From positions 1 through 35,102 of the forward strand of contig NZ_JAIQZN010000040.1 of the NCBI RefSeq assembly GCF_023333585.1: a DNA stretch of 35,102 bases. The letters are read 5' to 3'. Below are positions 7,736 to 15,118 of this stretch, in pieces; position 1 is the first letter of the stretch; every line of letters begins with the position of its first letter. The stretch comes from Argonema antarcticum A004/B2. GTDB lineage: Bacteria > Cyanobacteriota > Cyanobacteriia > Cyanobacteriales > Aerosakkonemataceae. The position numbers were made by a program, and so were the translations under genes. Under the pieces are notes generated by a model. That model was not told the origin of the DNA, ran no database searches, and saw only the letters and a list, made by a program, of their open reading frames with translations.

Positions 7736-9754
7736 ATGAGCATTTCTAGCGTTTGTATTGAGCAACGAGAAAAGGAACAAGAAGCGCTGAAGACCTTTCT
7801 CGCTTGTAGTATTGTGGGTTCGGCGGCATTCCATTTGGTGCTGGCCTTCGGACTCGATCTGGTTTGGCCTAAAGGCTCGTCCTTAGCAAGTGAACCAATT
7901 GAATTTATAGTGGTCGATCCTCCGAAAGCGGAAATAAAGCAGCCTGAAGAAAAAATTCCGCCAAAACCACCCAGCCCAGAGCCTTTGGCTAAGCCAACTC
8001 CGGTTGCGACTCCAGAGGCAATTAAACCGCCAAAACCGGATCTAGTAACTCCCCCACCGCCAGCGATCCCCCAACAATCGGTGGAAAAACCACCAGAGGT
8101 AGTGAAACCTATAGCACCCCCACCGGAGCCTCCAGCACCTCAGCCGGAAGTCGTCCCGATCCCTACCGAGCCAAAAAAGGTAATAACTACTCCTGTGGAA
8201 GAACCTCGAACCAGTCCCGCTCCTCTCCCGCCACCAAAGGTGACCAGAGAATTCAAACCACAGATTACCGAGCCTACTCCCACTCAACCTACGCCAGAAG
8301 AAACTCCCACACAACCAAAATCGGTAGCAGCCAACACTCTACCACCGCAACAACCCACAGCGATTTCTCAACCCTTGCAAACGCGATCGCAAAGTTCTAG
8401 GTCATTCCGAAACAACATCCCCGAATCGACTCCAGCCAAAACAATTGAGTCAGATCCCTCCGAAACTAATCCTGAAACACCAGGAACTGTCACCAACAAC
8501 CAACCGCCGCCTCCCACTCGATCGACTGCTAACAATCAACCCCTGCAAGCCTCTAATACTGGAAATCGGGCATTTCGAGATAATTTCAGTGCCAATAATT
8601 CCCCAGTAGCCTCAAATCTAACCGACGATCCCATACAATCAGCACCCGGAGTATCTGGAGGAGTAGCAGTAAATCGGGAAGCACCGCCAAGACCGACAGT
8701 AAATAGTCAACCTATACAAGGTTCGGGAACAGGAAATCGCGGATTTAGAGATAATTTAAGTTCCAATAATTCCCCAGTGGCGTCAAATCCAACCGACGAG
8801 GTTACACCATTCAATCCCGAAGTATCCGCAGGAGTAGCAGTAAATCGAGAAGCACCACCAAGACCGACAGTAAATAGTCAACCGTTACAAGGTTCTGTGA
8901 CTGGAAATCGCGGATTTAGAGAAAATTTCGGCTCTTCTAACAGTTCTGGGATCGACTCAACGCCAACGGACGATCCTCTAGCATCGAATCTGGGAGGATC
9001 TTCGGGAGTAGCAGTAAATCGGGAAGCACCGCCAAGACCGGCAGTAAATAGTCAACCTATACAAGGATCGGGGACTGGAAATCGCGGATTTAGAGAAAAT
9101 TTCGGCTCTTCTAACAGTTCTGGGATCGACTCAACGCCAACGGACGATCCTCTAGCATCGAATCTGGGAGGTTCCGCAGGAGTAACAGTGAATCGAGAAG
9201 CACCGCCAAGACCGACAGTAAATAGTCAACCGCTGCAAGGTTCGGGGACTGGAAATCGCGGATTTAGAGAAAATTTCGCCAGTTCTAACAGTTCTGCGAT
9301 CGGCTCCGGGACTAATTCTGACACATCACCGGCAGGTCTGGGCACCTCAACGGGAGTAGTAGCAAATCGAATCCCAACACCAGGTTCCAGAAGGAGTCGC
9401 GGCGGGTCAGGGGGAATTCGCTGTATCAGCGGATGCAATCCCCAATTTCCCGCTAGTCTAGCAGACCTGGATGTGGAAGGTCGGCCAGTTATCCAGTTTG
9501 TCGTAGAGACAGATGGTAGGACTTCGGAAGCACAACTCATCCAATCTAGTGGGAATAGCGAACTCGATCGAATAGCAGTGGAAGCTGTTACCAATATGAA
9601 GTTTGCGTCACCACAAGGCGGACGAGCTCCCGTAGAATTGGCGATTAACTTTGCCAACAGCGGTTCCGATTTCGAGCGTCAAGCGCGTCAGCGTCGGGAA
9701 GCAAACGAACGTCAGCGTCGAGAGCGAGAACGCCAGCAACAGCGAGAAAGGTAA
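7736..9754 (+). CDS. tonB: TonB-family energy transducer with long Pro-rich and repeat linker
   Basis: A 672-residue protein. One N-terminal membrane segment (about 21-43) carries the SxxxH spacing of TonB (Ser29, His33). A Pro/Lys/Glu-rich stretch follows (about 60-190), then a 57-58-residue repeat region (about 255-530) with the recurring core TGNRGFRENF, then a TonB C-terminal domain (about 561-641, with NPQFPASLADLDVEGRPVIQF). The protein ends in a highly charged Arg/Glu/Gln tail. TonB proteins pass proton-motive energy from ExbB/ExbD to outer-membrane receptors, here plausibly the receptor at 3477. E. coli TonB is 239 residues, so this periplasmic linker is very long, perhaps to span a thick cyanobacterial wall (inference). 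ATG follows AAGTAAGG. A MORN gene, exbB and exbD follow on the same strand. Confidence 0.9.
   Translation: MSISSVCIEQREKEQEALKTFLACSIVGSAAFHLVLAFGLDLVWPKGSSLASEPIEFIVVDPPKAEIKQPEEKIPPKPPSPEPLAKPTPVATPEAIKPPKPDLVTPPPPAIPQQSVEKPPEVVKPIAPPPEPPAPQPEVVPIPTEPKKVITTPVEEPRTSPAPLPPPKVTREFKPQITEPTPTQPTPEETPTQPKSVAANTLPPQQPTAISQPLQTRSQSSRSFRNNIPESTPAKTIESDPSETNPETPGTVTNNQPPPPTRSTANNQPLQASNTGNRAFRDNFSANNSPVASNLTDDPIQSAPGVSGGVAVNREAPPRPTVNSQPIQGSGTGNRGFRDNLSSNNSPVASNPTDEVTPFNPEVSAGVAVNREAPPRPTVNSQPLQGSVTGNRGFRENFGSSNSSGIDSTPTDDPLASNLGGSSGVAVNREAPPRPAVNSQPIQGSGTGNRGFRENFGSSNSSGIDSTPTDDPLASNLGGSAGVTVNREAPPRPTVNSQPLQGSGTGNRGFRENFASSNSSAIGSGTNSDTSPAGLGTSTGVVANRIPTPGSRRSRGGSGGIRCISGCNPQFPASLADLDVEGRPVIQFVVETDGRTSEAQLIQSSGNSELDRIAVEAVTNMKFASPQGGRAPVELAINFANSGSDFERQARQRREANERQRRERERQQQRER
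8510..9330 (+). repeat. Five tandem 171-174-bp repeats inside tonB
   Basis: The GGAAATCG core recurs at 8561, 8732, 8903, 9077 and 9251, giving periods of 171, 171, 174 and 174 bp, always in frame. Units 3 and 4 are identical over 99 bp (8899-8997 and 9073-9171), so the array expanded recently. A degenerate sixth unit (SRSFRNN) precedes the first. Confidence 0.93.
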
Positions 9755-9757
9755 CAA

Positions 9758-9787
9758 TTTTAGATTTTGGATTTTGGATTTTGGATT
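9758..9787. repeat. GGATTTT repeat between tonB and the MORN gene
   Basis: Tandem TTTTGGA units start just after the tonB stop and end at the first ATG of the MORN gene. It is the same family, in the other orientation, as the AAAATCC repeats at 1809 and 16924. It contains an in-frame TTG (9767) that should not be taken as the start. Confidence 0.8.
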
Positions 9788-10855
9788 ATGTTTATGGAGC
9801 GTTTCATCAAGCAAGTTGGGATTTCGGTATTAATTGCTTCTGGCATTAATTTGGTTAACTGGATAACTCATCCAGTGCTAACAGAAGCAGCAGTAATTAC
9901 CTTAGCCGATGGCGGTCGTTGCGAAGCGGAAATTACGAACGGACAAATAAATGGCAAAGGCGTTTGCAATTACGCAAATGGCGATCGCTATGAAGGTAAT
10001 TTCGTCAACGGCAATAAAGAAGGCACTGGGGTTTACGCCTTTGCCGATAAAAGTCGGTACACAGGCGAATTCAAGAATAATCAGATTAGTGGTAAAGGTG
10101 TTTGGGAATACCCCGATGGCGATCGCTATGAAGGAGAATTTAGTAACGGTCAGCCAAATGGGACAGGTATCTATATCATAGCTGGTGGCGGTCGCTACGA
10201 AGGACAATTTAAAGATGGTTCGCCTAATGGCAAAGGAACTTACATCTTAGCGAATGGGGATAAGTGTTCTGGTAACGTTACAAACGGTCAAATCAACGGT
10301 ACAGGTAATTGCACTTACACCAACGGCAACCGCTACGAAGGAGAATTACGCAATAACCAACCTAACGGTAAAGGCGTTTATACCTTCGCCAGTGGTGGGA
10401 GTTATAAAGGCGAGTTCAGTAACGGGCAATTTAACGGTACGGGGGTAAGAGAATACCCGAATGGGAACCGTTATGAAGGTGGATTTGAAAATGGTAAACC
10501 CCACGGTCAAGGGACATTTACGATCGCCAAAGAAGGTAGTTATAAAGGAGAGTTTGCCAACGGGCAATTTAGAGGACAAGGGATATTTACTTTCGCCAAT
10601 GGTAACCGTTACGAAGGTCAGTTCAGCGATGGGAAGTTTAACGGTGCTGGAGTTTATACTTTTGCCAATGGCGATCGCTGTGAAGGGCAATTTGCCGCCG
10701 GGAATTTGAACGGCAGAGGTATTTGTAAATATGCCAACGGCGACAGCTACGAAGGGGAATTTAAAAACGGCGACAAACACGGTCAAGGAATTTATGTTTA
10801 TGCAGATGGAACGAGATTGCAAGGCACTTGGAAAGATGGCAAGTTTCAAAGCTAG
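9788..10855 (+). CDS. Exported or membrane-anchored MORN-repeat protein
   Basis: After an N-terminal hydrophobic segment (about 25 residues, signal peptide or anchor), the protein consists of about fourteen 23-residue MORN units of the form NGDRYEGEFxNGxxxGxG, the last one partial. There is no other domain. MORN repeats form extended beta-hairpin rods that usually bind proteins or membranes; no enzymatic residue set is present. I prefer ATG 9788 (or ATG 9794) over an in-frame TTG at 9767, because the upstream codons are simply a GGATTTT repeat. It starts 33 bp after tonB and ends 112 bp before exbB, so it may be co-transcribed and periplasmic. That suggests, without proof, a structural role with the TonB system. 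Confidence 0.88.
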   Translation: MFMERFIKQVGISVLIASGINLVNWITHPVLTEAAVITLADGGRCEAEITNGQINGKGVCNYANGDRYEGNFVNGNKEGTGVYAFADKSRYTGEFKNNQISGKGVWEYPDGDRYEGEFSNGQPNGTGIYIIAGGGRYEGQFKDGSPNGKGTYILANGDKCSGNVTNGQINGTGNCTYTNGNRYEGELRNNQPNGKGVYTFASGGSYKGEFSNGQFNGTGVREYPNGNRYEGGFENGKPHGQGTFTIAKEGSYKGEFANGQFRGQGIFTFANGNRYEGQFSDGKFNGAGVYTFANGDRCEGQFAAGNLNGRGICKYANGDSYEGEFKNGDKHGQGIYVYADGTRLQGTWKDGKFQS

Positions 10856-10860
10856 TGCAG

Positions 10861-10922
10861 CCCACAACAGTTTCAGAAATTAGGCAGGCTCTCCAGCCAG
10901 TCCCACAAAAGTTTCAGAAATT
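10861..10922. repeat. 21-bp direct repeat, 41-bp period, between the MORN gene and exbB
   Basis: The segments 10861-10881 and 10902-10922 match at 20 of 21 bases (common part AGTTTCAGAAATT). They fill much of the gap before exbB. It could be a duplication scar or a paired regulatory site. Confidence 0.75.
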
Positions 10923-10967
10923 GCGCGAGTCAAAAAAATCACGAGTTGAAGAGGAAAACAAGTAAGA

Positions 10968-11621
10968 ATGGAAATTGTTAAAATTTTCCGAGAAGGCGGC
11001 CTAGTAATGTGGCCTCTGCTGATATTTTCGGTGGTAGCGATCGGGCTAATCATAGAGCGGATTGTTTTTTGGGTGAGAGTCTATCGCCGCGAAAATCGCG
11101 TGGTAAAAGATGTGTTGAATATCTACCGACGCGATAACGTAGTGGGTGCGATAGATAAGCTAAAACAAAATGTCGATTTGCCGATCGCGCGGATTTTTTT
11201 GGCGGCTTTGTTACTTGAAGAACCGAATCCAGAAGAATTTCGCCTTGCTTTAGAAACAGAATCGCAAGCCGAAATACCCGTCCTGAAGCGGTTTAACAAT
11301 GTGTTCGAGACAATTATCAGTATTGCACCGCTATTTGGACTGCTAGGCACCGTGACGGGATTAATTAACTCATTTAGCTCGCTCAATCTCGGTGATGTGG
11401 GCGGTACTAAAACTGCTGGCGTTTCAGCGGGGATTAGCGAAGCGCTTGTTTCTACAGCTAGTGGTTTGGTAGTAGCTATTTTTACGCTCATGTTTGCCAA
11501 TACCTTTCGGGGTTTTTACATCCGCCAAATCGCCCGCGTTCAGGAGTATGGCGGACAGTTAGAACTGCTATTTCGTCATCGTTACGAAAGAGGAGAAAAA
11601 TCTTATGCGTCTACCCGATGA
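10968..11621 (+). CDS. exbB: MotA/TolQ/ExbB proton channel family protein
   Basis: A 217-residue inner-membrane protein with three membrane segments (about 12-34, 113-137 and 152-178). The family signature APLFGLLGTVTGL lies at 120-132, and STASGLVVAIFTL follows in the third segment. ExbB forms the pentameric proton channel around ExbD that powers TonB. The start ATG follows GAGGAAAACAAGTAAG. It overlaps exbD by 17 bp, so the two are translationally coupled. Its length and lack of a long N-terminal extension fit ExbB better than TolQ, and the tonB neighbour supports this. Confidence 0.93.
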   Translation: MEIVKIFREGGLVMWPLLIFSVVAIGLIIERIVFWVRVYRRENRVVKDVLNIYRRDNVVGAIDKLKQNVDLPIARIFLAALLLEEPNPEEFRLALETESQAEIPVLKRFNNVFETIISIAPLFGLLGTVTGLINSFSSLNLGDVGGTKTAGVSAGISEALVSTASGLVVAIFTLMFANTFRGFYIRQIARVQEYGGQLELLFRHRYERGEKSYASTR

Positions 11622-12006
11622 ACCCGATATCCCACCTCAGATTAACATCGTACCGATGATCGACGTGGTGTTTGCAATTCTGACTTTCTTTATCATGTCA
11701 TCCTTGTTTTTAAGTAGGTCAGAAGGACTCTCTGTTAACTTGCCATCAGCTTCCAGTGGAAAATCGCAACCACCAGCTCAAGTTACGGTGACGATCGACG
11801 AGCGAGGTCAGTTAGCTTTCAACCGCCAACCAATTCAAATAGACGCGCTTGAAGGTGCAGTACGTCAGCAGATAAAACCAGACCAAAAATTGTTAGTTGT
11901 ATTAAATGCTGATAAGGCTGTCAATCACGGTCAAGTGGTGGAAGTAATGGATCGATTGCGTCGGGTTGAGGGAGCAACTTTAGCGATCGCTACTCAAAAG
12001 CCATAA
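11605..12006 (+). CDS. exbD: ExbD/TolR family biopolymer transport protein
   Basis: A 133-residue protein: a short cytoplasmic N-terminus, one membrane segment (about 17-38) and a periplasmic domain ending near TLAIATQKP. The membrane segment opens with NIVPMIDVVF, where Asp20 corresponds to the essential proton-carrying Asp of ExbD. Together with ExbB it energises TonB. The start lies inside exbB, preceded by AGAGGAG at 11588-11594. It is the last gene of the tonB-MORN-exbB-exbD run; no hairpin terminator is evident immediately after it. Confidence 0.94.
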   Translation: MRLPDEPDIPPQINIVPMIDVVFAILTFFIMSSLFLSRSEGLSVNLPSASSGKSQPPAQVTVTIDERGQLAFNRQPIQIDALEGAVRQQIKPDQKLLVVLNADKAVNHGQVVEVMDRLRRVEGATLAIATQKP

Positions 12007-12007
12007 A

Positions 12008-12100
12008 GTGGTGGCTTTTGCCCGCCGTCAACTCAAGGATACTGTTGATGAATTCACTGGGCATGGCTACTTCATTGTGATGAGAGAAAATTTACTGTGA
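12008..12100 (+). pseudogene. Possible gene-tail fragment
   Basis: Right after exbD, one frame reads like the end of a protein (RRQLKDTVDEFTG, then HGYFIVMRENLL and a stop) but has no start or ribosome-binding site. A second short frame at about 12150-12200 ends in LAKIPDIEPED and a stop. I do not recognise the family. Both look like decayed remnants; the rest of the gap to 12317 holds HIP1 sites and nothing else I can name. Confidence 0.25.
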
Positions 12101-12317
12101 TTTTCCTGACCCTCTTCTGGAGCGATCGAACAGAGGAAGTCGAAAAAAATACGAATCGATATTAGCTAAAATACCCGATATCGAGCCCGAAGACTAAGCT
12201 ATTACGCATCTAAGATCGCTCTTTTGGTGAAAAGACAAGGTGCGATCGCAGTTTGTTGTAAGAAAAAGCATCGCATCTTTCGCTCTCATCTCTTATTGGG
12301 GTCTTGCGGCATAATGA

Positions 12318-12347
12318 GGTAAAATGTAGCGATCGCTACATTTTACC
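12318..12347. promoter_or_regulatory. 30-bp perfect palindrome centred on a HIP1 octamer
   Basis: Each 15-base half (GGTAAAATGTAGCGA from 12318) is the exact reverse complement of the other, with GCGATCGC at the centre. It ends 11 bp before the next ATG. It could be a repressor operator, a cruciform or a transcript-end hairpin. Confidence 0.6.
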
Positions 12348-12358
12348 CGTGAATAAAA

Positions 12359-12601
12359 ATGGACTTTCATCTAGATAACTTATTAAACCTAGAAAAACAG
12401 GTGATGAATTATTTAGCAAAACAAGAAGATGCGGTTACTTTGATGCAGGTATTACAGTCAATATCTCATCCTCCCACAGAGGTATTAAAAGCCATACAAT
12501 CCTTAAAAATACGTTGTTTGTTAGAAGATACACCAAATTGCGATCGATCTTCTTTACCGAAAAACGAGCTAAAGCCCCCGGCTTTAGACGTGGGGATGTA
12601 A
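12359..12601 (+). pseudogene. Small winged-helix-like ORF interrupted by the tnpB element
   Basis: The first 66 codons read as a native protein (LEKQVMNYLAKQEDAVTLMQ, then VLKAIQSLKIRCLLE). This resembles the winged-helix segment that follows the NTPase domain in cyanobacterial STAND/WD40 proteins, so it may be a fragment of such a gene or a short stand-alone one. The last 14 codons belong to the left end of the inserted element. If bases 12558-13939 are removed, the frame continues across the junction for 13 residues (RTYAYSVARLATL) to a stop at 13978-13980. No ribosome-binding site is visible. The family assignment is weak. Confidence 0.4.
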
Positions 12602-12705
12602 GCGATTCGCGGTTTTAACCGCAGTCAAATATTACATTTTGTTACTAAAGCTATTAATTTTACGCTGTTCATGTCAGATTAAGGATAGGCAACAAAGGTC
12701 GAAAC

Positions 12706-13923
12706 ATGATAGTCTACGAGTTCAAACTCAAAGGAAAAGAACAGCAATATCAAGCCGTTGATGATGCGATCCGCACATCGCAATTCATCAGAAACAAATG
12801 TTTGCGTTTCTGGATGGATAATAAAGGCATAAACAAATATGACCTAAGTGCTTATACGGCGGTATTAGCTAAAGAATTTCCCTTTGCGAATGAACTTAAT
12901 TCGACGGCTAGACAATCTTCTGCCGAACGTTGTTGGTCAGGGATTAATAGATTCTTTGAGAACTGCAAAAAGAAGATTGCTCTTAAAAAAGGATTCCCTA
13001 GATTCAAGAAGAATCAACGTTCTGTGGAATATAAAAAGTCAGGATGGAAGCTTTCTGAGGACAGGAAGAGGATAACTTTTACTGATAAAAAAGGGATTGG
13101 TAGTGTTAAACTCGTCGGCACTTACGACCTACACTTTTACCAAGTTGAACAAATTCAACGAGTAAGACTGGTTAAAAAAGCCGATGGCTATTATTGTCAA
13201 TTCTGTATCCAAGTAGAAGTTAAACAGACTTTACAACCTACGGGTAGAGCAATTGGTATAGATGTGGGATTGAACCATTTCTATACTGATAGCCAAGGCG
13301 AAAAGGTTGACAACCCACGATTTCTAAGAAAGTCGGAAAAAAGACTAAAGAAAGCACAACGTCAAGTTTCTAAAAAGGTTAAAGGCTCAAATAATAGAAA
13401 GAAAGCTATTAACCGTTTAGGTAGAACGCATTTAAAAGTATCACGCCAGCGTAAAGATTTTGCTGTGAAATTAGCAAGATGCGTAGTGATGTCTAATGAC
13501 ATCGTGGCGGTGGAGGACTTAAAGGTGCGAAACATGGTAAAAAATCATCATTTAGCTAAGTCAATTAGCGATGCCGCTTGGTCACAATTTAGGGAATGGC
13601 TAGAATATTTTGCACTTAAGTTTGGCAAGATTGTTGTAGCCGTTCCGACTCATTTCACGAGCCAGAATTGTTCTGGTTGTGGAGAAGTTGTGAAAAAATC
13701 CCTATCTATTCGCACCCACGTTTGTAAATGTGGGGTCGTTTTAGATCGGGATGAAAATGCCGCAATTAATATTTTAATTAAGGCATTAAGATTGCTTGGT
13801 TATGTTTCAAATACGGTAGGGCATACCGAAATTAACGCTTGTGGAGAGACGATCCTCTACTTAAACCTGGCAGCAGCGTTTAAGCAAGATTGCTCATTGA
13901 AGCAAGAATCCCCGTCCCTTTAG
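12706..13923 (+). CDS. tnpB: RNA-guided endonuclease TnpB (IS605 OrfB family)
   Basis: A 405-residue protein of normal TnpB length. The N-terminal part (about 1-175) is the helix-turn-helix and wedge region. The RuvC-like nuclease has its three acidic positions in place: Asp186 (GIDVGLNHF), Glu270 (VAVEDLKV) and Asp349 (LDRDENAAINIL). A zinc-ribbon is formed by Cys322, Cys325, Cys340 and Cys342. All catalytic and metal positions are present, so the protein may be active. TnpB proteins cut DNA next to a short target motif, guided by an RNA from the right end of the element; the expected motif here is TTAC-like (inference from the left flank). ATG follows AAAGG. The residues after about 375 are probably a tail overlapping the guide RNA region. 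Confidence 0.95.
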   Translation: MIVYEFKLKGKEQQYQAVDDAIRTSQFIRNKCLRFWMDNKGINKYDLSAYTAVLAKEFPFANELNSTARQSSAERCWSGINRFFENCKKKIALKKGFPRFKKNQRSVEYKKSGWKLSEDRKRITFTDKKGIGSVKLVGTYDLHFYQVEQIQRVRLVKKADGYYCQFCIQVEVKQTLQPTGRAIGIDVGLNHFYTDSQGEKVDNPRFLRKSEKRLKKAQRQVSKKVKGSNNRKKAINRLGRTHLKVSRQRKDFAVKLARCVVMSNDIVAVEDLKVRNMVKNHHLAKSISDAAWSQFREWLEYFALKFGKIVVAVPTHFTSQNCSGCGEVVKKSLSIRTHVCKCGVVLDRDENAAINILIKALRLLGYVSNTVGHTEINACGETILYLNLAAAFKQDCSLKQESPSL

Positions 13924-13939
13924 GGCTGGGGAGTGTCAA
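13800..13939 (+). ncRNA. Predicted omegaRNA/reRNA scaffold of the tnpB element
   Basis: In this family the 3' end of tnpB overlaps the guide RNA scaffold, which ends at the right boundary of the element. The hairpin at 13909-13933 and the TCAA end at 13939 fit that; the guide would begin at 13940 with GTACCTATGCTTACAGC. The 5' limit given is only an estimate. Confidence 0.5.
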
Positions 13940-13946
13940 GTACCTA

Positions 13947-13983
13947 TGCTTACAGCGTCGCACGTTTGGCGACGCTATAAGCA
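13947..13983. terminator. 15-bp stem-loop at the end of the interrupted ORF
   Basis: Arms 13947-13961 and 13969-13983 pair with one mismatch around a 7-nt loop (core AGCGTCGC and GCGACGCT). It ends 12 bp before the minus-strand stop at 13996 and covers the stop of the pre-insertion ORF, so it could end transcripts from both sides. Confidence 0.55.
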
Positions 13984-13995
13984 CATAGCTTTCGA

Positions 13996-14820
13996 TTATT
14001 TGACTTCAGCTGCACCAGGACGATCGACACCAGAATCTTCTGCACCAGTCGAATTTACCCCAGGATTAGTTGTATCGCTCGAATTTACGTCGGGAGCGGT
14101 TACACCAGCCGGATTTACGCTAGGATTCGTTGCCCCAGTTGGATTTACACCAGAAGATGCCCGCAAAATGCGATTATCTAGCTTGCGAGCGACATAGCCC
14201 AACTGTACCGTTGGCACCCGACCCTTGGGATACATAATACCTGTGAACGCGCCCACATTGCTGCGACGAAAAGCGGCTACATCAAGACGTAAAGGTTGTC
14301 CTTGCATTGAAACCGATACAGTCATGCCACTAGAAGTATCGGCAACGTTATTAAGCTCCGGCATACTGCCGTATTCCAGAATCTCAATTCCCTGAGATGC
14401 TTTTAGCGCTTCTCGATATTGGCTCATCAGTTGTTGCTGATACTCTGGTTCTTGGATTTGCTTGAGAGTAGCATCAAAGTTGGCTCGATCGGGCTGTTCG
14501 CTCAGCTCCCCAGTAAAACCGAAGACTATTTGGAAGTTCTGTGGATTGATATAAGCAAAGAATTTATTTGGCTTCATTCCCGCTTGAGTTAGCTGTTCTC
14601 TAAGCGCTTCAAATTTGGTGCTAACTTCAGCTGCTACATCTGCGGGAAGTTCCCGAAAGCCAGGTGGCAGATCTTCCAACATCAAGGCAGAATTTGCTGG
14701 AGTCTGCTGTTGGGTAGCGCTGGAGGGAACGGGATCGGCAGCAAATACGGGGAGAAGAAAGCCGCCAGTCCATGTTGTACCTGTCAACAGACACAAGGTT
14801 ATTGCTAATTTTCTGAGCAT
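13996..14820 (-). CDS. Exported protein of unknown function with decapeptide-repeat tail
   Basis: A 274-residue protein that I do not recognise. A signal peptide (about 1-28, ending near LPVFAADP) indicates export to the periplasm or lumen. The central part (about 45-215) looks globular: LEDLPPGFRELP near the start, an FAYINPQNFQIVFGF strand region and an AAFRRSNVGAFTGIMYPKG segment near its end. The C-terminus (about 224-273) is five 10-residue repeats of the type GVNPTGATNP, rich in Asn, Pro, Ser and Thr, encoded by 30-bp DNA repeats. The start ATG at 14820 has no strong ribosome-binding site. The gene stands alone, with the tnpB element beyond its 3' end. Confidence 0.8.
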   Translation of the reverse strand: MLRKLAITLCLLTGTTWTGGFLLPVFAADPVPSSATQQQTPANSALMLEDLPPGFRELPADVAAEVSTKFEALREQLTQAGMKPNKFFAYINPQNFQIVFGFTGELSEQPDRANFDATLKQIQEPEYQQQLMSQYREALKASQGIEILEYGSMPELNNVADTSSGMTVSVSMQGQPLRLDVAAFRRSNVGAFTGIMYPKGRVPTVQLGYVARKLDNRILRASSGVNPTGATNPSVNPAGVTAPDVNSSDTTNPGVNSTGAEDSGVDRPGAAEVK

Positions 14821-15007
14821 TTGAGTTTTAGTAAGGACGTTCCTACTAAGGATAGCGTCTTCTTCTTGCCTGTCATCCCGATTTTGGTTTTTGCGCTAGC
14901 TCATCCGAAACAAGTATTTGTGGCGTTGAAGGTGCAAGCTCGATCCCGCAAAGTCTTATTCCAGAAAAAAACCTATCCGTAGAATCACCCTAAAATCTAA
15001 AATTATT

Positions 15008-15118
15008 CTACCAGCCAGATCTGGCAAACCATATCAGCAGCAACGACGCCAGACTAAGGGCTATAAATTGCAAAGCAATTGTTTCCATTAGCCACTTAAT
15101 TGTTAAGATGGTCTTCAT
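15008..15118 (-). CDS. Possible 36-residue single-membrane-segment microprotein
   Basis: The frame begins MKTILTIKWLMETIALQ, runs through one hydrophobic helix (about residues 12-31) and ends FARSGW. A strong Shine-Dalgarno GAGGAGTTT lies directly upstream of the ATG. Length and layout match the single-helix small subunits of thylakoid complexes, but it matches none of the Psb, Pet or Psa sequences I remember. It could be an unannotated thylakoid or plasma-membrane small protein, or chance. It lies alone between the exported-protein gene and the CAAD gene. Confidence 0.5.
   Translation of the reverse strand: MKTILTIKWLMETIALQFIALSLASLLLIWFARSGW

Larger units (their letters stand above)
12558..13939 (+). 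mobile_element. IS605/IS1341-type element carrying tnpB only
   Basis: The left end follows TTAC (12554-12557) and carries a CTAAAGCC/GGCTTTAG hairpin (12569-12587) and a second hairpin GCGGTT/AACCGC (12609-12622). The right end has an imperfect hairpin TCCCC...GGGGA (13909-13933) and finishes with TCAA (13936-13939). TTAC and TCAA are the cleavage tetranucleotides of IS608-like elements. There is no tnpA Y1 transposase, so movement would need one in trans. There are no terminal inverted repeats or target duplication, as expected for this family. Confidence 0.8.

Noticed and set aside
8042-8314. Minus-strand frame rich in Trp, Arg and Leu within tonB
   Set aside because: It mirrors the Pro-rich coding region of tonB on the other strand.
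9902-10867. Several long frames opposite to or out of phase with the MORN gene
   Set aside because: Periodic 69-bp repeats keep other frames open; the MORN frame alone gives a recognised protein.
13946-14197. Plus-strand frame with SAPVEFTPGLVV-type repeats
   Set aside because: It is the antisense reading of the decapeptide repeats of the exported protein; its start lies in the hairpin at 13947-13983.
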